64,000 nucleotides of DNA from REEB95 sp035934235 (GTDB taxonomy: Bacteria > Pseudomonadota > Alphaproteobacteria > ATCC43930 > CGMCC-115725): contig DASYYB010000039.1 in assembly GCA_035934235.1 (NCBI GenBank), positions 74,768-138,767 on the forward strand. The letters run 5' to 3'. How positions within the stretch are numbered: the first letter of the stretch is position 1; every line of letters begins with the position of its first letter. Positions 17,416 to 26,766 of this stretch are shown one piece after another. A model generated the notes under the pieces. The model ran no database searches and was not told the origin of the DNA. It saw nothing but the letters and a program-made list of their open reading frames with translations. The translations under genes were made by a program, and so were the position numbers.

Positions 17416-17862
17416 TATACCCCCACAGGAATGAGTCCGCGGATGCGGGGGGAGCAACCCCCACAGCGGGGAGCGCTCACCCCCTCGCTGCCGCTAATGT
17501 CCGACTTTGCGTGGTTTGGTATCAAGCATGGGCGCCGGCGGTGGGGCCGATTGCGCCCGCCTGTGTCCCTTGTGCAACAGACCTTCGTCGTAGAAAGCTG
17601 AAAATCGGTGCAAATCCAAAGGTCTGTGGTGTGCCACGGCCGCATTGCGTTCCATTATTGTTCGTGCGTGCGGCACCCGATCGGCGGTGGATATCGCTTG
17701 ATCAATTTCGTCGCCTAATTCGACGCGGCGGACGACTCGTCCTCCTGGTGACCCAACCTCGATTCCACGGGCAAAGCACGGGGAACTCGCCTACAAATTT
17801 TGCGCGCCGCTGACGATCCGGCCGCACTCGGCGGCTTTGTGTTACCGGCCAGGAGTTAAATC
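17416..17862. other. 447-bp divergent intergenic region with an inverted repeat
   Basis: No coding frame I trust. It must hold the promoters of the porin (minus) and the deacetylase (plus, Shine-Dalgarno AGGAG at about 17852). ACAGACCTT at 17577-17585 is matched by its reverse complement AAGGTCTGT at 17619-17627, a 9-bp inverted repeat with a 33-base spacer. GGTGCAAATCC inside the spacer recalls one block of the cobalamin riboswitch, but the rest of that motif is missing. Confidence 0.4.
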
Positions 17863-18732
17863 ATGAAGCCGCGCGAGCGGGCGCCGTTTTCCGCCATCGT
17901 CGACCGGCCGCCGTTGAAGCTGCCGGCGGGTCTGCGGCTCATCGTCTGGCCGGTGGTCAATCTCGAGGTCTGGGAAATCGAGAATCCCATGGCGCGCCAA
18001 ATATTGCCCGCACCAACGGGCGTACCACTGATTCCGGACGTGCCCAATTGGAGTTGGCACGAATACGGCATGCGCGTCGGCGTCTGGCGCTTTTTCGAGG
18101 CCTTCGACCGGCACAAGGCTGAGGTGACGTTGGCGATCAACGCCAACGTCGTCGAAAGTTATCCGCGCGTGTCGGCGGCGGCGCGCGAGCGCGGCTGGGA
18201 GTTTATGGGTCACAGCTACGTGCAAGGACCGATCCACAAACTGCCGGATCAGCGCGCCACCATCCGCAAATCGCTCGATACGATCGCCAAGTTCACCGGC
18301 ACGCGTCCGGTCGGCTGGCTTGGGCCGGGCCTGACTCAAACCTATGAGACGCCCGATCTGCTGGCCGAGGCCGGCGTGCAATATATCGGCGACTGGGTAT
18401 GGGACGACGAGCCGAGCGAGATCGCCACGGCGCATGGGCCGTTGGTGACGTTACCCTACACGGTCGAGCTCAACGACATCCCGATGATGATCGTTCAGCA
18501 CCATCATGCCGACGTCTTCTTGAAGCGCGCGATCGATCAATTCGACCGGCTCTATGCCGAAGGCGCGACGCGCGCCAAGATCCTCTGCTTCGCGATCCAC
18601 CCGTACATCAGCGGCGTGCCGCATCGAATCAAATATCTCGAGGCCTTCCTCGATTATGCAGCGCGCCATGCCGGCGTCGCGTTCTGGCATGGCGCGCACA
18701 TCCTCGATTGGTGGCGCAGCACGAAACGCTAG
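17863..18732 (+). CDS. Polysaccharide-deacetylase-family protein (PuuE-like), 289 aa
   Basis: NodB-fold hydrolase of the cytoplasmic group related to allantoinase PuuE rather than secreted chitin deacetylases: no signal peptide, starts PPLKLPAGLRLIVWPVVNLE, contains WSWHEYGMRVGVWR, then the metal-site-like ERGWEFMGHSYVQGPIHK, RPVGWLGPGLTQT and FAIHPYISGVPHRIKYLE near the C-terminus. Substrate probably a small cyclic amide or related carbon-nitrogen compound, but this is not established. Shine-Dalgarno AGGAG eight bases before the ATG. Convergent with the AsmA-family gene. Confidence 0.82.
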   Translation: MKPRERAPFSAIVDRPPLKLPAGLRLIVWPVVNLEVWEIENPMARQILPAPTGVPLIPDVPNWSWHEYGMRVGVWRFFEAFDRHKAEVTLAINANVVESYPRVSAAARERGWEFMGHSYVQGPIHKLPDQRATIRKSLDTIAKFTGTRPVGWLGPGLTQTYETPDLLAEAGVQYIGDWVWDDEPSEIATAHGPLVTLPYTVELNDIPMMIVQHHHADVFLKRAIDQFDRLYAEGATRAKILCFAIHPYISGVPHRIKYLEAFLDYAARHAGVAFWHGAHILDWWRSTKR

Positions 18733-18753
18733 CCGCAGCGATGCACCGCCGGC

Positions 18754-20688
18754 TTATTTACCGAACAGGTTCTGAAGCCCCTTCGGCACCACCTGCTGCA
18801 GCGATTTCCCGCCCTGGTTGAGCAGCTGTCCCGGCTGCTGCAGCATCGCGCCGATATCGGGCCGGTACGACAGATGGTCCCACGGCCCGGTGATCAGCAC
18901 CGGCACCGCCAGCGCGCCGGCTACCTTCGGCGTCAGCCGATAATTGACCTGGCGTTGCGGCAGATCGATCGTGCCCGCGCCGGTCATCGGCAGTTCGGAG
19001 GATACCAGCTGCAGGTCGTTGTTCTTCAGGACGCCGTTGGTGATCGTGTAGGTACCCGACAGCGTGCTGAAATCGGTGTCGTTGCCGCTGCCGACGAGGC
19101 CCATGCTCAGGGCCTTGGCCGCGTTCTTCATGATGCCGATGATGTTGACGCCTTCGATCTTGCCCTTGTCGATATGCAGCGAGCCCTTGCCGGCGAGCGA
19201 CGAGATGATGTCGCGCTGGCTGCGGCCGTGGCCGTCAACTGCCATGTCGAGGCTGCCGTTGCCCGCCAGCAGGTTGACGTTCGCCGCGTCGTGCAGCAGC
19301 GGCTGCATGTCGACACCCTTGAGTGCGAAGGTCTCCTGGATCGCAGGTACCGCGCCGCTACCGTCGATCGTCACCTTGCCTTGGCCGGCGCCTTTATAGA
19401 GCGTCAGTTGCGTCAGGTCGGCGGTAAGCCGCGCATCCTTGAGATGAACGATCAGCGCGCTCTTGCCAACTTTGATGTTGTGATACTCGATACTGTTCGC
19501 GCCGAGGAAGAAGTCCGCGTCCGCGACCTTGAGCCCGCTGGTGTCGATCGACGTGGTGCTCCAGCCCTGTTCGCCGCCGGCGCTCGTGCCGCTGGCTCCG
19601 CCCGACGGGGTCGCCGCTGGCGCCGCGCCCGAACTCGGTGACGCGCCGATATAGGGATTCAGGTTGAGATCGCCGAGTTGCAGGCTGCCCTTGATATAGG
19701 GCTTGGCGCCACCGTTATCGAACTCGATGCCGCCGTCGCCCTTGATGGCATCGAACACAATGGCCGCGTTGCTGAACGTGTACTTGGGCCCGGCGATCGC
19801 GACCTTGCCCTTGATCGCCAACAGGCCGAATCCATTGCCGGCAGGCATCGGCTGGCCGGCCCAGGCCGCCAGGCTGCGCACCGACGGAATATTGAGATCG
19901 GCGTCGCCGTCGAGCTTGAGGGTCGGCGCACCGACGCCGTTGCCGGCGAAGCTGAAATTGATCGGTGTCGATGCGATCTTCAGCTTGATCGACGTCGGCT
20001 GGCCGCCTTCGAACGCGCCAGGCCGACCGACCGACAGGTCGAGGTTGACGGTTTGCTTGTTCCACGCCACCGAACCCGACGCCGACATCGGGCTGTCGAG
20101 ACCGGCCATCGCGACCTTCATGTTGATCGCCCCGAGTTCCGAACGCTTGCCGGTCCGGGTATCGACATAACTCACGGTACCGTTCTCGATCTGGAGATTA
20201 GCGATACGCAGCCGCGCCAGGGTCGTCATCGCACCGGTGCCGGCCGCTGCGGCCGGCGCATGAGCGGTCTCGGCCGGCGCGGGGGTCACCGGTGCAGCGC
20301 CTGTGCCGAAGTCCCAATTCGGCCGCCCGTCTTTTTCGACTTCGAGCGAAATCACGGGGTCGACAAGGACAAACGTGTCGACCGCAACCGTGCCGCTGAG
20401 CAACGGCAGCAGCTGGAGCCTGACCTCGAGCGATTTGAGCTGCGCCATGTTCTTGGCGATGCCGCCGCGCGCGTTGCTGAAGGAGACCTGGTCGGCGGAC
20501 AATGCGATGTTCGGCAGCAGGTGGAAGCTGACCGGGCCGTCGATCCGCAGGTCGCGGCCGGTCGATTCCTTGACCGCGGCGATCAGCTTGGCCTTGTAGG
20601 TGTCGACTGGAACGACGAATGGTGCGACGACCGCCGCGATGATGACCAGCACCACAATGACGACGACGGCGATCAGCAGCTTTTTCAT
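18754..20688 (-). CDS. AsmA-family envelope protein, 644 aa
   Basis: Inner-membrane anchored periplasmic protein of the AsmA/TamB-like group, linked to phospholipid transport and outer-membrane homeostasis. Residues 1-25 form a single uncleaved membrane helix (MKKLLIAVVVIVVLVIIAAV), followed at once by PVDTYKAKLIAAVKESTGRDLRIDGPVSF-type AsmA N-terminal repeat (positions about 30-60), a long beta-rich groove region, a low-complexity Ala/Gly/Ser linker around 340-370, and the C-terminal AsmA block (GKGSLHIDKGKIEGVNIIGI near 520, later LDLPQRQVNYRLTP-like strand). Length is typical. Monocistronic, convergent with the preceding gene. Confidence 0.88.
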   Translation of the reverse strand: MKKLLIAVVVIVVLVIIAAVVAPFVVPVDTYKAKLIAAVKESTGRDLRIDGPVSFHLLPNIALSADQVSFSNARGGIAKNMAQLKSLEVRLQLLPLLSGTVAVDTFVLVDPVISLEVEKDGRPNWDFGTGAAPVTPAPAETAHAPAAAAGTGAMTTLARLRIANLQIENGTVSYVDTRTGKRSELGAINMKVAMAGLDSPMSASGSVAWNKQTVNLDLSVGRPGAFEGGQPTSIKLKIASTPINFSFAGNGVGAPTLKLDGDADLNIPSVRSLAAWAGQPMPAGNGFGLLAIKGKVAIAGPKYTFSNAAIVFDAIKGDGGIEFDNGGAKPYIKGSLQLGDLNLNPYIGASPSSGAAPAATPSGGASGTSAGGEQGWSTTSIDTSGLKVADADFFLGANSIEYHNIKVGKSALIVHLKDARLTADLTQLTLYKGAGQGKVTIDGSGAVPAIQETFALKGVDMQPLLHDAANVNLLAGNGSLDMAVDGHGRSQRDIISSLAGKGSLHIDKGKIEGVNIIGIMKNAAKALSMGLVGSGNDTDFSTLSGTYTITNGVLKNNDLQLVSSELPMTGAGTIDLPQRQVNYRLTPKVAGALAVPVLITGPWDHLSYRPDIGAMLQQPGQLLNQGGKSLQQVVPKGLQNLFGK

Positions 20689-20826
20689 GGGGCCTCCCGT
20701 GGCGCGTAACCAGTCGACCGATGAGCGCGGCCGGCGTCGGTCAGTTTAGTCGACGCCGGCAACGAACGATAGCTGGCTGCCGTGTCATTTGGGGGCACGA
20801 GCCGCCCCGGTCGGAGCGGGCCGCGA

Positions 20827-20862
20827 GGAAAGAATAAAGGGGCGCGCCGGCAAGCGCGCCCC
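20827..20862 (-). terminator. Rho-independent terminator after the lactate permease gene
   Basis: Minus strand GGGGCGCGC, loop TTGCCG, GCGCGCCCC, then TTTATTCTTT; nine-bp perfect stem, about 25 bases beyond the stop of the permease gene. Confidence 0.9.
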
Positions 20863-20885
20863 TTTCGACCTCTGCTCCGCCCGGC

Positions 20886-22490
20886 TCAGAGGTTCGCGAT
20901 GCCGGGGAAGAACCAGTAACAGGCGATGCTGATGACGATGAGATACGCCAGCAGCACCAGGGTCCAACCGAAATTGTGGCGGATGACCGCGCCCTCGTTG
21001 CGGACGAAGCGCGAAGTCGAAACGCCGACGCTGGCGGTCTGCGGCGCGATCGGCTTGCCGATCTCGGCACCGATCGAATTCAGCGTCGGCAGCAGGAGCG
21101 GCGGGAAGCCGAGCACCTGGCCCACCAGCGCCTGGAACTTGCCGAACATGGCGTTGGTCGAGGTGTTGCTGCCCGACAGCGCGACGCCGATGAAGCCCAG
21201 GATCGGCGCCACGACGATGAAGGCTGCGCCGAGCGAAGAGAAAGCCTTCGCTAGCGACGCGGCCATGCCGGAGTAGTTGTAGACGTACGCCAGCCCGAAG
21301 ATGAACACGCCGACCAGGCACGCGCCCCACATCTGTTCCCACGTCTTGGCGAAGATCTCGCCGAGCTGTTTGCCGTTCACGCGCAACAGCACGGCGACGA
21401 TGATCCACGACGCGAGGATCGCGGAGCCGCCGACGAACGGCGTCCAGTTGAACACCGCGCCGATGGTCGCGCCCTGGGTGATCGAAGAGGCGGCCGACAC
21501 CGCGGCGTGGAACAAGACGATCTTCGGCAGGCTGGACCACGGACCTGTCCATAGCGTGACGACCACGACCAGCACGAGAATCGGCAGCCACGCTTGGAAG
21601 ATATCGCTACCGGACAGGCCGTGCGCTGGCGCCGAGGCCGCGCCCGTGATCGGCTTGCCGCCATAGGCGAGCACGGTCGGCGGCCGCCAGACCTTGAGCA
21701 GGAGCAGGATGCAGATGAAGCAGACGATCGAGCCGATGACGTCCGGCAGATAGGGGTTGATGAAGCTGCCCCACGGCAATTGTCCGGCGATGTAACCGAG
21801 CGAGCCGACGACCGCCAAGGGCCACGCCTCCCACATGCCTTTCTTGCCGGCAACGAGGTAGAGCAAGACCCACGGCGGCAACAGCGCCAGGATGGCGACG
21901 ATCTTGCTGATCGAGGCCGAGAGCGCGAGCAACGGATAGCCGGTCACCGCTGCCAGCGCGATGATTGGCGCGCCGAGCGCGCCGTAGGAAACCGGCGCGT
22001 TGTTGGCGATTGCCGCAACGCGGATCGCGTCGAGATCGGGGATGCCGATCGCGATTAGGATCGGCGCGACGAAGGCCCAGGGATAGCCGAAACCGACCAA
22101 TCCCTCGAGCAGGGCACCGAAGGCCCAGGCGAACAGGATGGTCTGCACACGCACGTCGGCTGTGCCTTGCGAAATAAGCCAGCGCCGCAGCTTGTCGAAG
22201 ACGCCGGTGGTGACCAGCGTGTTGAACAGGATCACGCCCCAGAACGTGATCCAGTCGACGTTCCAGACGCCGGTGAGCGATCCATAGACATAGGCCTTGA
22301 TGCCGTCGCCGAACGGCATTCCCCAGACCCAAAGGCCAAGGGCCAAAGTGACGAGCGAGCCAATCAACACGGCGAGCCAGGCCGACCATCGCAAGCCGGC
22401 CAGCAGGAACAGCAGGACCACGAGCGGAACCAGCGCCACCAGCCACGTCAGAAACAGATTACCCGTCGGATCGAGAACCTGCGTGAACAT
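20886..22490 (-). CDS. lctP: L-lactate permease (LctP family), 534 aa
   Basis: Inner-membrane uptake protein for lactate (and often glycolate), proton coupled. At least twelve hydrophobic helices; family sequences include FGALLEGLVGFGYPWAFVAP, NNAPVSYGALGAPIIALA and FKALVGQVLG-type segment GKFQALVGQVLGFPPLLLP near the end, plus LSGSNTSTNAMFG. ATG at 22488-22490 with GGGG upstream. No lactate dehydrogenase gene is adjacent. The possible glycolate specificity is worth noting beside a glycine-controlled malate synthase 14 kb away, but this is only a thought. Confidence 0.92.
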   Translation of the reverse strand: MFTQVLDPTGNLFLTWLVALVPLVVLLFLLAGLRWSAWLAVLIGSLVTLALGLWVWGMPFGDGIKAYVYGSLTGVWNVDWITFWGVILFNTLVTTGVFDKLRRWLISQGTADVRVQTILFAWAFGALLEGLVGFGYPWAFVAPILIAIGIPDLDAIRVAAIANNAPVSYGALGAPIIALAAVTGYPLLALSASISKIVAILALLPPWVLLYLVAGKKGMWEAWPLAVVGSLGYIAGQLPWGSFINPYLPDVIGSIVCFICILLLLKVWRPPTVLAYGGKPITGAASAPAHGLSGSDIFQAWLPILVLVVVVTLWTGPWSSLPKIVLFHAAVSAASSITQGATIGAVFNWTPFVGGSAILASWIIVAVLLRVNGKQLGEIFAKTWEQMWGACLVGVFIFGLAYVYNYSGMAASLAKAFSSLGAAFIVVAPILGFIGVALSGSNTSTNAMFGKFQALVGQVLGFPPLLLPTLNSIGAEIGKPIAPQTASVGVSTSRFVRNEGAVIRHNFGWTLVLLAYLIVISIACYWFFPGIANL

Positions 22491-22675
22491 CTGGTGATAT
22501 CCCCTTTTTGTCGGGGCGGTCCCACCGGCTCAAGCCCGCATATGGCGACGCGGGGTTATGTTCAGGCTTGTTGCTTGAGCGCATGCCAAGACGCGCCCGA
22601 TTGCAAGCGGGGAATCCTTATCACAAGACGGGACGCGGCGTCAGGAGGGTGCCGGCCGGCGGGCTGCCGGACGGT

Positions 22676-23629
22676 TCAGGCGTAGCGCAGACGCGCGGCT
22701 TGTCGGGTCTTCTGGCTGGCGAGCGTCACCATCAGCCCGTCCTTCAGCGGCATCTCGGCGTGGATGCCAAACAATTTCTCGGCGCGCGTGGGATCGCCGA
22801 TCGACAGGCGCACGTCGCCGGGACGCGGCGCACGGAAGATCAGATCGGGCGTTGCGCCGCACAGCAACGCGATGGTCTTGGCCAGATCGACGACGGTGGT
22901 ACCGGTGCCGGTGCAGACGTTGAACACGTCGCCTTCGGCCGGGACCGCCATCGCGCGCGTCAGGAAGCGCACGACGTCGGTGACGTGAATGAAGTCGCGA
23001 ACCTGGCGCCCGTCGCCGTGAATGGTGATCGGGTTGCCCGCCGCCAGGCGATCGCAGAAGATCGAGATCACGCCGGAATAAGGCGAGTCCGGATTCTGGC
23101 GAGGTCCATAGACGTTGAAGAACCGCAATCCCGTTGTCGGCACGCCATAGAGCGTGGTCGCGATGTAGCCGTGCAATTCGCAGCCAAGCTTATCGGCGCC
23201 GTAAGCCGTCATCGGTTGCGCCTCGGCGTTTTCGGCCAAGGGCACCGCTTCGTTGATTCCGTAGACGGCGGCCGACGAGGCATAAACCACCGGGACCGGT
23301 CCGGCGTCGCGCGCGCGCCGCGCCGCGTCGAAGACCGTGATGCAGCCGGTGAGGTTCGAGATGTGCGTGCCGACCCAGTCGTCGATGCTGCGCTCGACCG
23401 ACGCAATCGCCGCGAGGTGAAAGACGCCGTCGGTGCCGGCGATCGCCTGGCGCACGGCGACGCGATCGGCGACGTCGCCGATCATCAGCTCGGCGCCATC
23501 GGGTACGTTGTCGCGGTGACCGGTCGAAAGGTTGTCGAGAATACGGACGTCGTGGCCGTCGGCGAGTAGAGCGTCGGCAAGATGCGAACCAATGAAGCCG
23601 CAACCACCGGTAACCAGATATCGCGCCAT
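22676..23629 (-). CDS. NAD-dependent sugar-nucleotide epimerase/dehydratase (GalE-like), 317 aa
   Basis: Short-chain-dehydrogenase-type enzyme acting on UDP-sugars, most like UDP-glucose/N-acetylglucosamine 4-epimerases. Rossmann motif TGGCGFIGSHLA at 7-18, DNLSTGHRDNV binding the adenine ribose, HLAAIASVERS, catalytic Ser in YASSAAVYG and YGADK (Tyr/Lys pair), then NVYGPRQNPDSPYSGVIS. Likely supplies an activated sugar for the EPS cluster that begins just to its right. Start ATG at 23627-23629. The exact sugar is not determined. Confidence 0.85.
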   Translation of the reverse strand: MARYLVTGGCGFIGSHLADALLADGHDVRILDNLSTGHRDNVPDGAELMIGDVADRVAVRQAIAGTDGVFHLAAIASVERSIDDWVGTHISNLTGCITVFDAARRARDAGPVPVVYASSAAVYGINEAVPLAENAEAQPMTAYGADKLGCELHGYIATTLYGVPTTGLRFFNVYGPRQNPDSPYSGVISIFCDRLAAGNPITIHGDGRQVRDFIHVTDVVRFLTRAMAVPAEGDVFNVCTGTGTTVVDLAKTIALLCGATPDLIFRAPRPGDVRLSIGDPTRAEKLFGIHAEMPLKDGLMVTLASQKTRQAARLRYA

Positions 23630-23726
23630 GAATGACCTGTGCGTGACTTGCGCGCGGCAACGGATGTGCCGCTTGCCGCAAGTCTAGGCGGCGAGGGCTT
23701 ATGGAATTCTTAAGAACGACAGGCGG

Positions 23727-24491
23727 TTAACCAAACTGAAGGCGGTAATAAATCAGGCCCAGGATCTCGTGCAGCGCATAGAAACTGTCGGCCAACGCGG
23801 TCGATTGCGGTAGCAGCATGGCGGCGTCGATCGGCGTCTTGATATAGGTGCGTTCGGTCGATGCCGGAATCGCGTCGATCTTCGCGCGCGCAAAGGCCCA
23901 CAGCGCGCGAGGCATGTGCCACGGCTGCGTCACCACGAGCACGGTGTGGATATGCTCGGCGCGGAGGAGCTGCGCCGAGAATTCGGCATTCTCGAACGTC
24001 GTCTGCGATCGTTCCTCGCGCCAGGCGACCGGCACGCCGAAATCGTCGGTCAAGACGCGCGCCATCAAGGCCGCCATGGACTCGCGGCTGTCGCCGACCG
24101 GACCGCCGGTCACCAGGATGGGCAGTTTGTCGTGGTGATAAAGTTCCGCCGCGCGGTCGAGCCGCTCGAGCGTCAAGCGGCCGACCGTATCGGCAACGCC
24201 GGCGCCGTCGCCGTGATGGATGTCGCCCGACAGCACCACGATGGCCTGGGCAGCCGCCGCGTCCGGCGGATTCGCGCTCACCTCGTGTTCGATCGCGCGC
24301 AACAACATCAACGACACCAGCGGCGTGGCGAAGACATAAAGTGCGCCGACGCTGACGAGGCCGACCGCGATGCCCCAGCGCCGCGTTCTGGCAAACGCCG
24401 TGAGCACGATGCCGGCGAACGCGGCGACGATGAACACCGTCGGCGGCATTAAAAACGAATAGGCGAGAAAAGACGCGACCGGCGACTCCAC
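23727..24491 (-). CDS. YdcF/SanA-type DUF218 membrane protein, 254 aa
   Basis: Two N-terminal membrane helices (about 10-30 and 40-62) then a DUF218 domain with AQAIVVLSGDI, LPILVTGGPVGDSRESMA, EERSQTTFENAEFSAQLL and TVLVVTQPWHMPRALWAFA: all landmarks of the YdcF family, implicated in envelope or peptidoglycan/polysaccharide biology. Lies six bases after the nucleotidyltransferase gene on the same strand, so the two are likely co-transcribed. The gene ends within a GTTAAC sequence (23726-23731). Confidence 0.85.
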   Translation of the reverse strand: MESPVASFLAYSFLMPPTVFIVAAFAGIVLTAFARTRRWGIAVGLVSVGALYVFATPLVSLMLLRAIEHEVSANPPDAAAAQAIVVLSGDIHHGDGAGVADTVGRLTLERLDRAAELYHHDKLPILVTGGPVGDSRESMAALMARVLTDDFGVPVAWREERSQTTFENAEFSAQLLRAEHIHTVLVVTQPWHMPRALWAFARAKIDAIPASTERTYIKTPIDAAMLLPQSTALADSFYALHEILGLIYYRLQFG

Positions 24492-24497
24492 GATCGT

Positions 24498-25574
24498 TCA
24501 CGCGGTTGCCGGTTTGAGGCGTTTGACGACGGCTTTGCGCAAGAGATGCGGCAACAGCAACCGCAATGGCATGCGCAGCCTGTGGGCGCGAACGTAGAGG
24601 AAAAACAGGGCAAATCGCGTGCCGGGCAGAGCACAGTTGACGTGTGCCGGCCGCAAGGCGCGGACAAAAACCCAATCCATCCAGCGCAAGGCTAATGCCG
24701 CCGGCGGCTGCAAACCGGCGCCGGTAAGGAGATCCTGCGGCACCGCTGCGCCCAGCAGCATCGCGGCATAACGCAACGCATAATAAAGCGGCCGCTCGAG
24801 CCGCAGCTGCGCCGCGCGCGCGGCCAGCATCGGCCAGAAATCGCCGCGCGCCGCAAAATGGCGCAGCAGGCGATTGATGTCGTCGAGATCGCGCAGGCCG
24901 TTCGTCCATTCACCGTCGTCGAACAGATGCACCGCCGCATGCAGGATCATGTCGGCCGGCGACAGCACCAGAAATCCCGGTGCATTGGGCGCCGGAATCG
25001 CCCAATCGATCATCCGCCGCGCGTCGACGGCGTGGCGCCCCGTTGGCGGCACGATGGTATGGTGGACGTCGATCGTGGTGCGCCGTGTGCGATGCTGTAG
25101 CGGGGGAATCTCGTGCATCCACTGCCGATAGTAGTGCTGGTCGTAATCGTCCGGTTTGACGCCGCACCAGCCGCTCGCCGTCAACGCGGCTTCGGCGCTG
25201 GCGATCGCGGTGCGTGGCACCAGGATGTCGATGTCGCCGAACAACCGGCCGGCGGCGGCGGGCAGGTCGGCTGCGACGTAGGATGCGCCTTTGAGCAGGA
25301 TCACGGGATGCGAAGCGGCGTCAAGCGCAGCACGAATGTGGCGCAGTTCGCGCGCCACGTCGTCGCCGTGCTTGCGCACGAGAACGCTGGCGGCCTCGAG
25401 ATGCGGCCGGGCGCGCGGCGGCACATGCGACTCCAGGTTGTGTTCGGCGATCAGCAGTCCCAGGCGGGCAAGCAGACCGGCCCGGCGCGCCGCGCGCACC
25501 GCGCCATCCCAATCGCGCTCGTGCCAAGCGACAATGGCTGCTGGATCGCGTAACGCCGAAGTCACGCGGTCCAC
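24498..25574 (-). CDS. Nucleotidyltransferase-fold protein (NTP_transf_5 type), about 358 aa
   Basis: Member of the nucleotidyltransferase family often found in capsule/EPS loci. The core at about 105-200 has PVILLKGASYVA, GRLFGDIDILVP (the G-x-x-D-I-D metal site) and TTIDVHHTIVPP, followed by ILHAAVHLFDDGEW and RDLDDINRLLRH. I favour the GTG at 25572-25574, which has AAGGGG six bases upstream; an in-frame ATG eight codons earlier (25598) has no such site. Immediately divergent from the EPS export operon. Substrate unknown. Confidence 0.8.
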   Translation of the reverse strand: MDRVTSALRDPAAIVAWHERDWDGAVRAARRAGLLARLGLLIAEHNLESHVPPRARPHLEAASVLVRKHGDDVARELRHIRAALDAASHPVILLKGASYVAADLPAAAGRLFGDIDILVPRTAIASAEAALTASGWCGVKPDDYDQHYYRQWMHEIPPLQHRTRRTTIDVHHTIVPPTGRHAVDARRMIDWAIPAPNAPGFLVLSPADMILHAAVHLFDDGEWTNGLRDLDDINRLLRHFAARGDFWPMLAARAAQLRLERPLYYALRYAAMLLGAAVPQDLLTGAGLQPPAALALRWMDWVFVRALRPAHVNCALPGTRFALFFLYVRAHRLRMPLRLLLPHLLRKAVVKRLKPATA

Positions 25575-25598
25575 GCACCGCCCCTTATTATGGGTCAT

Positions 25599-25826
25599 GA
25601 CATGGAATGTGGCAGGGCTGTCTTTAGATTTTATTTACGCAAACTGTGCAGTGCCCAAAAGTAATACTTAAATCAGGTCAACGTTTCGGTAAGATTTTAC
25701 CGGTACCGTTACCCCGCGTGTAAGTGGCCTGCCGTAGCCGATTGAAACGGCAAGCCGCAAACGCTACGGCCCGTGCCCGGCAGCCAGGTGCCAGGCGGGC
25801 ATGTCTCGCATGTGGGGGTCACAACG
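25599..25826. promoter_or_regulatory. Divergent promoter region with clustered palindromes
   Basis: A+T-rich relative to surroundings. GGTAA-GATT-TTACC (25688-25701), TACCGGTA (25698-25705), GGTACC (25702-25707) and GTTACC (25708-25713) overlap in 26 bases, a dense symmetric cluster. It should control the EPS export operon to the right and the nucleotidyltransferase-ydcF pair to the left. No GG-N10-GC sigma-54 element with correct spacing was seen. Confidence 0.4.
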
Positions 25827-26729
25827 GTGCTGCGCCCGGTTTACCAATCTGCCTTCGTGCTCGCACTCGTTCTGCTTGCAGGCTGCAGCTCGTTTACCGA
25901 TCTGACCGACCGCATGGTCGGCAACTCCGATCCCTATCCGCAAACCTATTCGCAGAATTCGGCTCCGCCGCAACAGGCGTTGAGCGTTCCGCCGAACATG
26001 AACGATCGGCCATTGCCGGCGCCGAGCCAAACTCAGTACCGACCGGCTCAACAGGCTCAGTCCGCGGCGCCCCGTCCGATGACGGCGCAGATGGCGGCGG
26101 CGCAGCCGGCCGGCAGCGTGCCCGTGCAACCGCCGGCGGCGGCGACGCCGATGGCGGCCGTGCCGGACAACCAGACCGCGTCGGCTAATGCGGCCGCGCA
26201 GGGCGGCACCATCGATCCGAATTCCGATACGTACCTGATCGGTCCGGGTGACAATCTCGACATCTTCGTTTGGCAGAATCCGCAGCTGTCGGTGAAGGTG
26301 CCGGTCCGGCCCGACGGCAAGATTTCGATTCCGCTGGTGCAGGACGTCGCGGCTCTTGGGCGCACGCCGTCCGCTCTCGCGCACGACATCTCCGAGCGGC
26401 TCAAGGCTTACGTCAAGGATCCGAACGTCACCGTCATCGTTTCGAGCTTCGTCGGCCCGTTCTCGCAGCAGATCCGCGTGATCGGCGAGGCCGCCAAGCC
26501 TCAGGCCATTCCCTATCGGTCGAACATGACCATCCTCGACGTGATGATCGAGGTCGGCGGTCTGACGCGGTTTGCCGCCGGCGATCGCTCGGTCGTGGTG
26601 CGCAATTTCAACGGCCAGCACCAGACAATCCACGCGCGTCTCGACAGCCTCGTCAACGACGGCGACGTCCGCGACAACATCGCGATGCGGCCGGGCGACA
26701 TCGTGATCATCCCGCAGCGGTACTTCTAG
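25827..26729 (+). CDS. XrtA-system polysaccharide export lipoprotein (Wza-type), 300 aa
   Basis: Outer-membrane export channel component for the EPS. I place the start at GTG 25827 (GGGGG about eight bases upstream), which gives the lipoprotein signal MLRPVYQSAFVLALVLLAGC with lipobox LAGC and lipidated Cys20; upstream in-frame GTGs add an unlikely leader. Residues about 35-125 are Pro/Gln/Ala-rich and low complexity. Then the polysaccharide-export domain DTYLIGPGDNLDIFVWQNPQ and VRPDGKISIPLVQDV, followed by an SLBB-type segment (IRVIGEAAKPQAIPY) and the ending RPGDIVIIPQRYF. First gene of the cluster's + strand unit. Confidence 0.9.
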   Translation: MLRPVYQSAFVLALVLLAGCSSFTDLTDRMVGNSDPYPQTYSQNSAPPQQALSVPPNMNDRPLPAPSQTQYRPAQQAQSAAPRPMTAQMAAAQPAGSVPVQPPAAATPMAAVPDNQTASANAAAQGGTIDPNSDTYLIGPGDNLDIFVWQNPQLSVKVPVRPDGKISIPLVQDVAALGRTPSALAHDISERLKAYVKDPNVTVIVSSFVGPFSQQIRVIGEAAKPQAIPYRSNMTILDVMIEVGGLTRFAAGDRSVVVRNFNGQHQTIHARLDSLVNDGDVRDNIAMRPGDIVIIPQRYF

Positions 26730-26766
26730 TCAGCGACCGGCACGCAAGGCGCAACAAGGCGACCCC

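Noticed and set aside
17601..17640. Cobalamin-riboswitch-like block GGTGCAAATCC
   Set aside because: Only one conserved block is present; the upstream GGGAA block, the CCCGCAACTG block and the B12 box near the end are absent, and neither flanking gene is B12-related.
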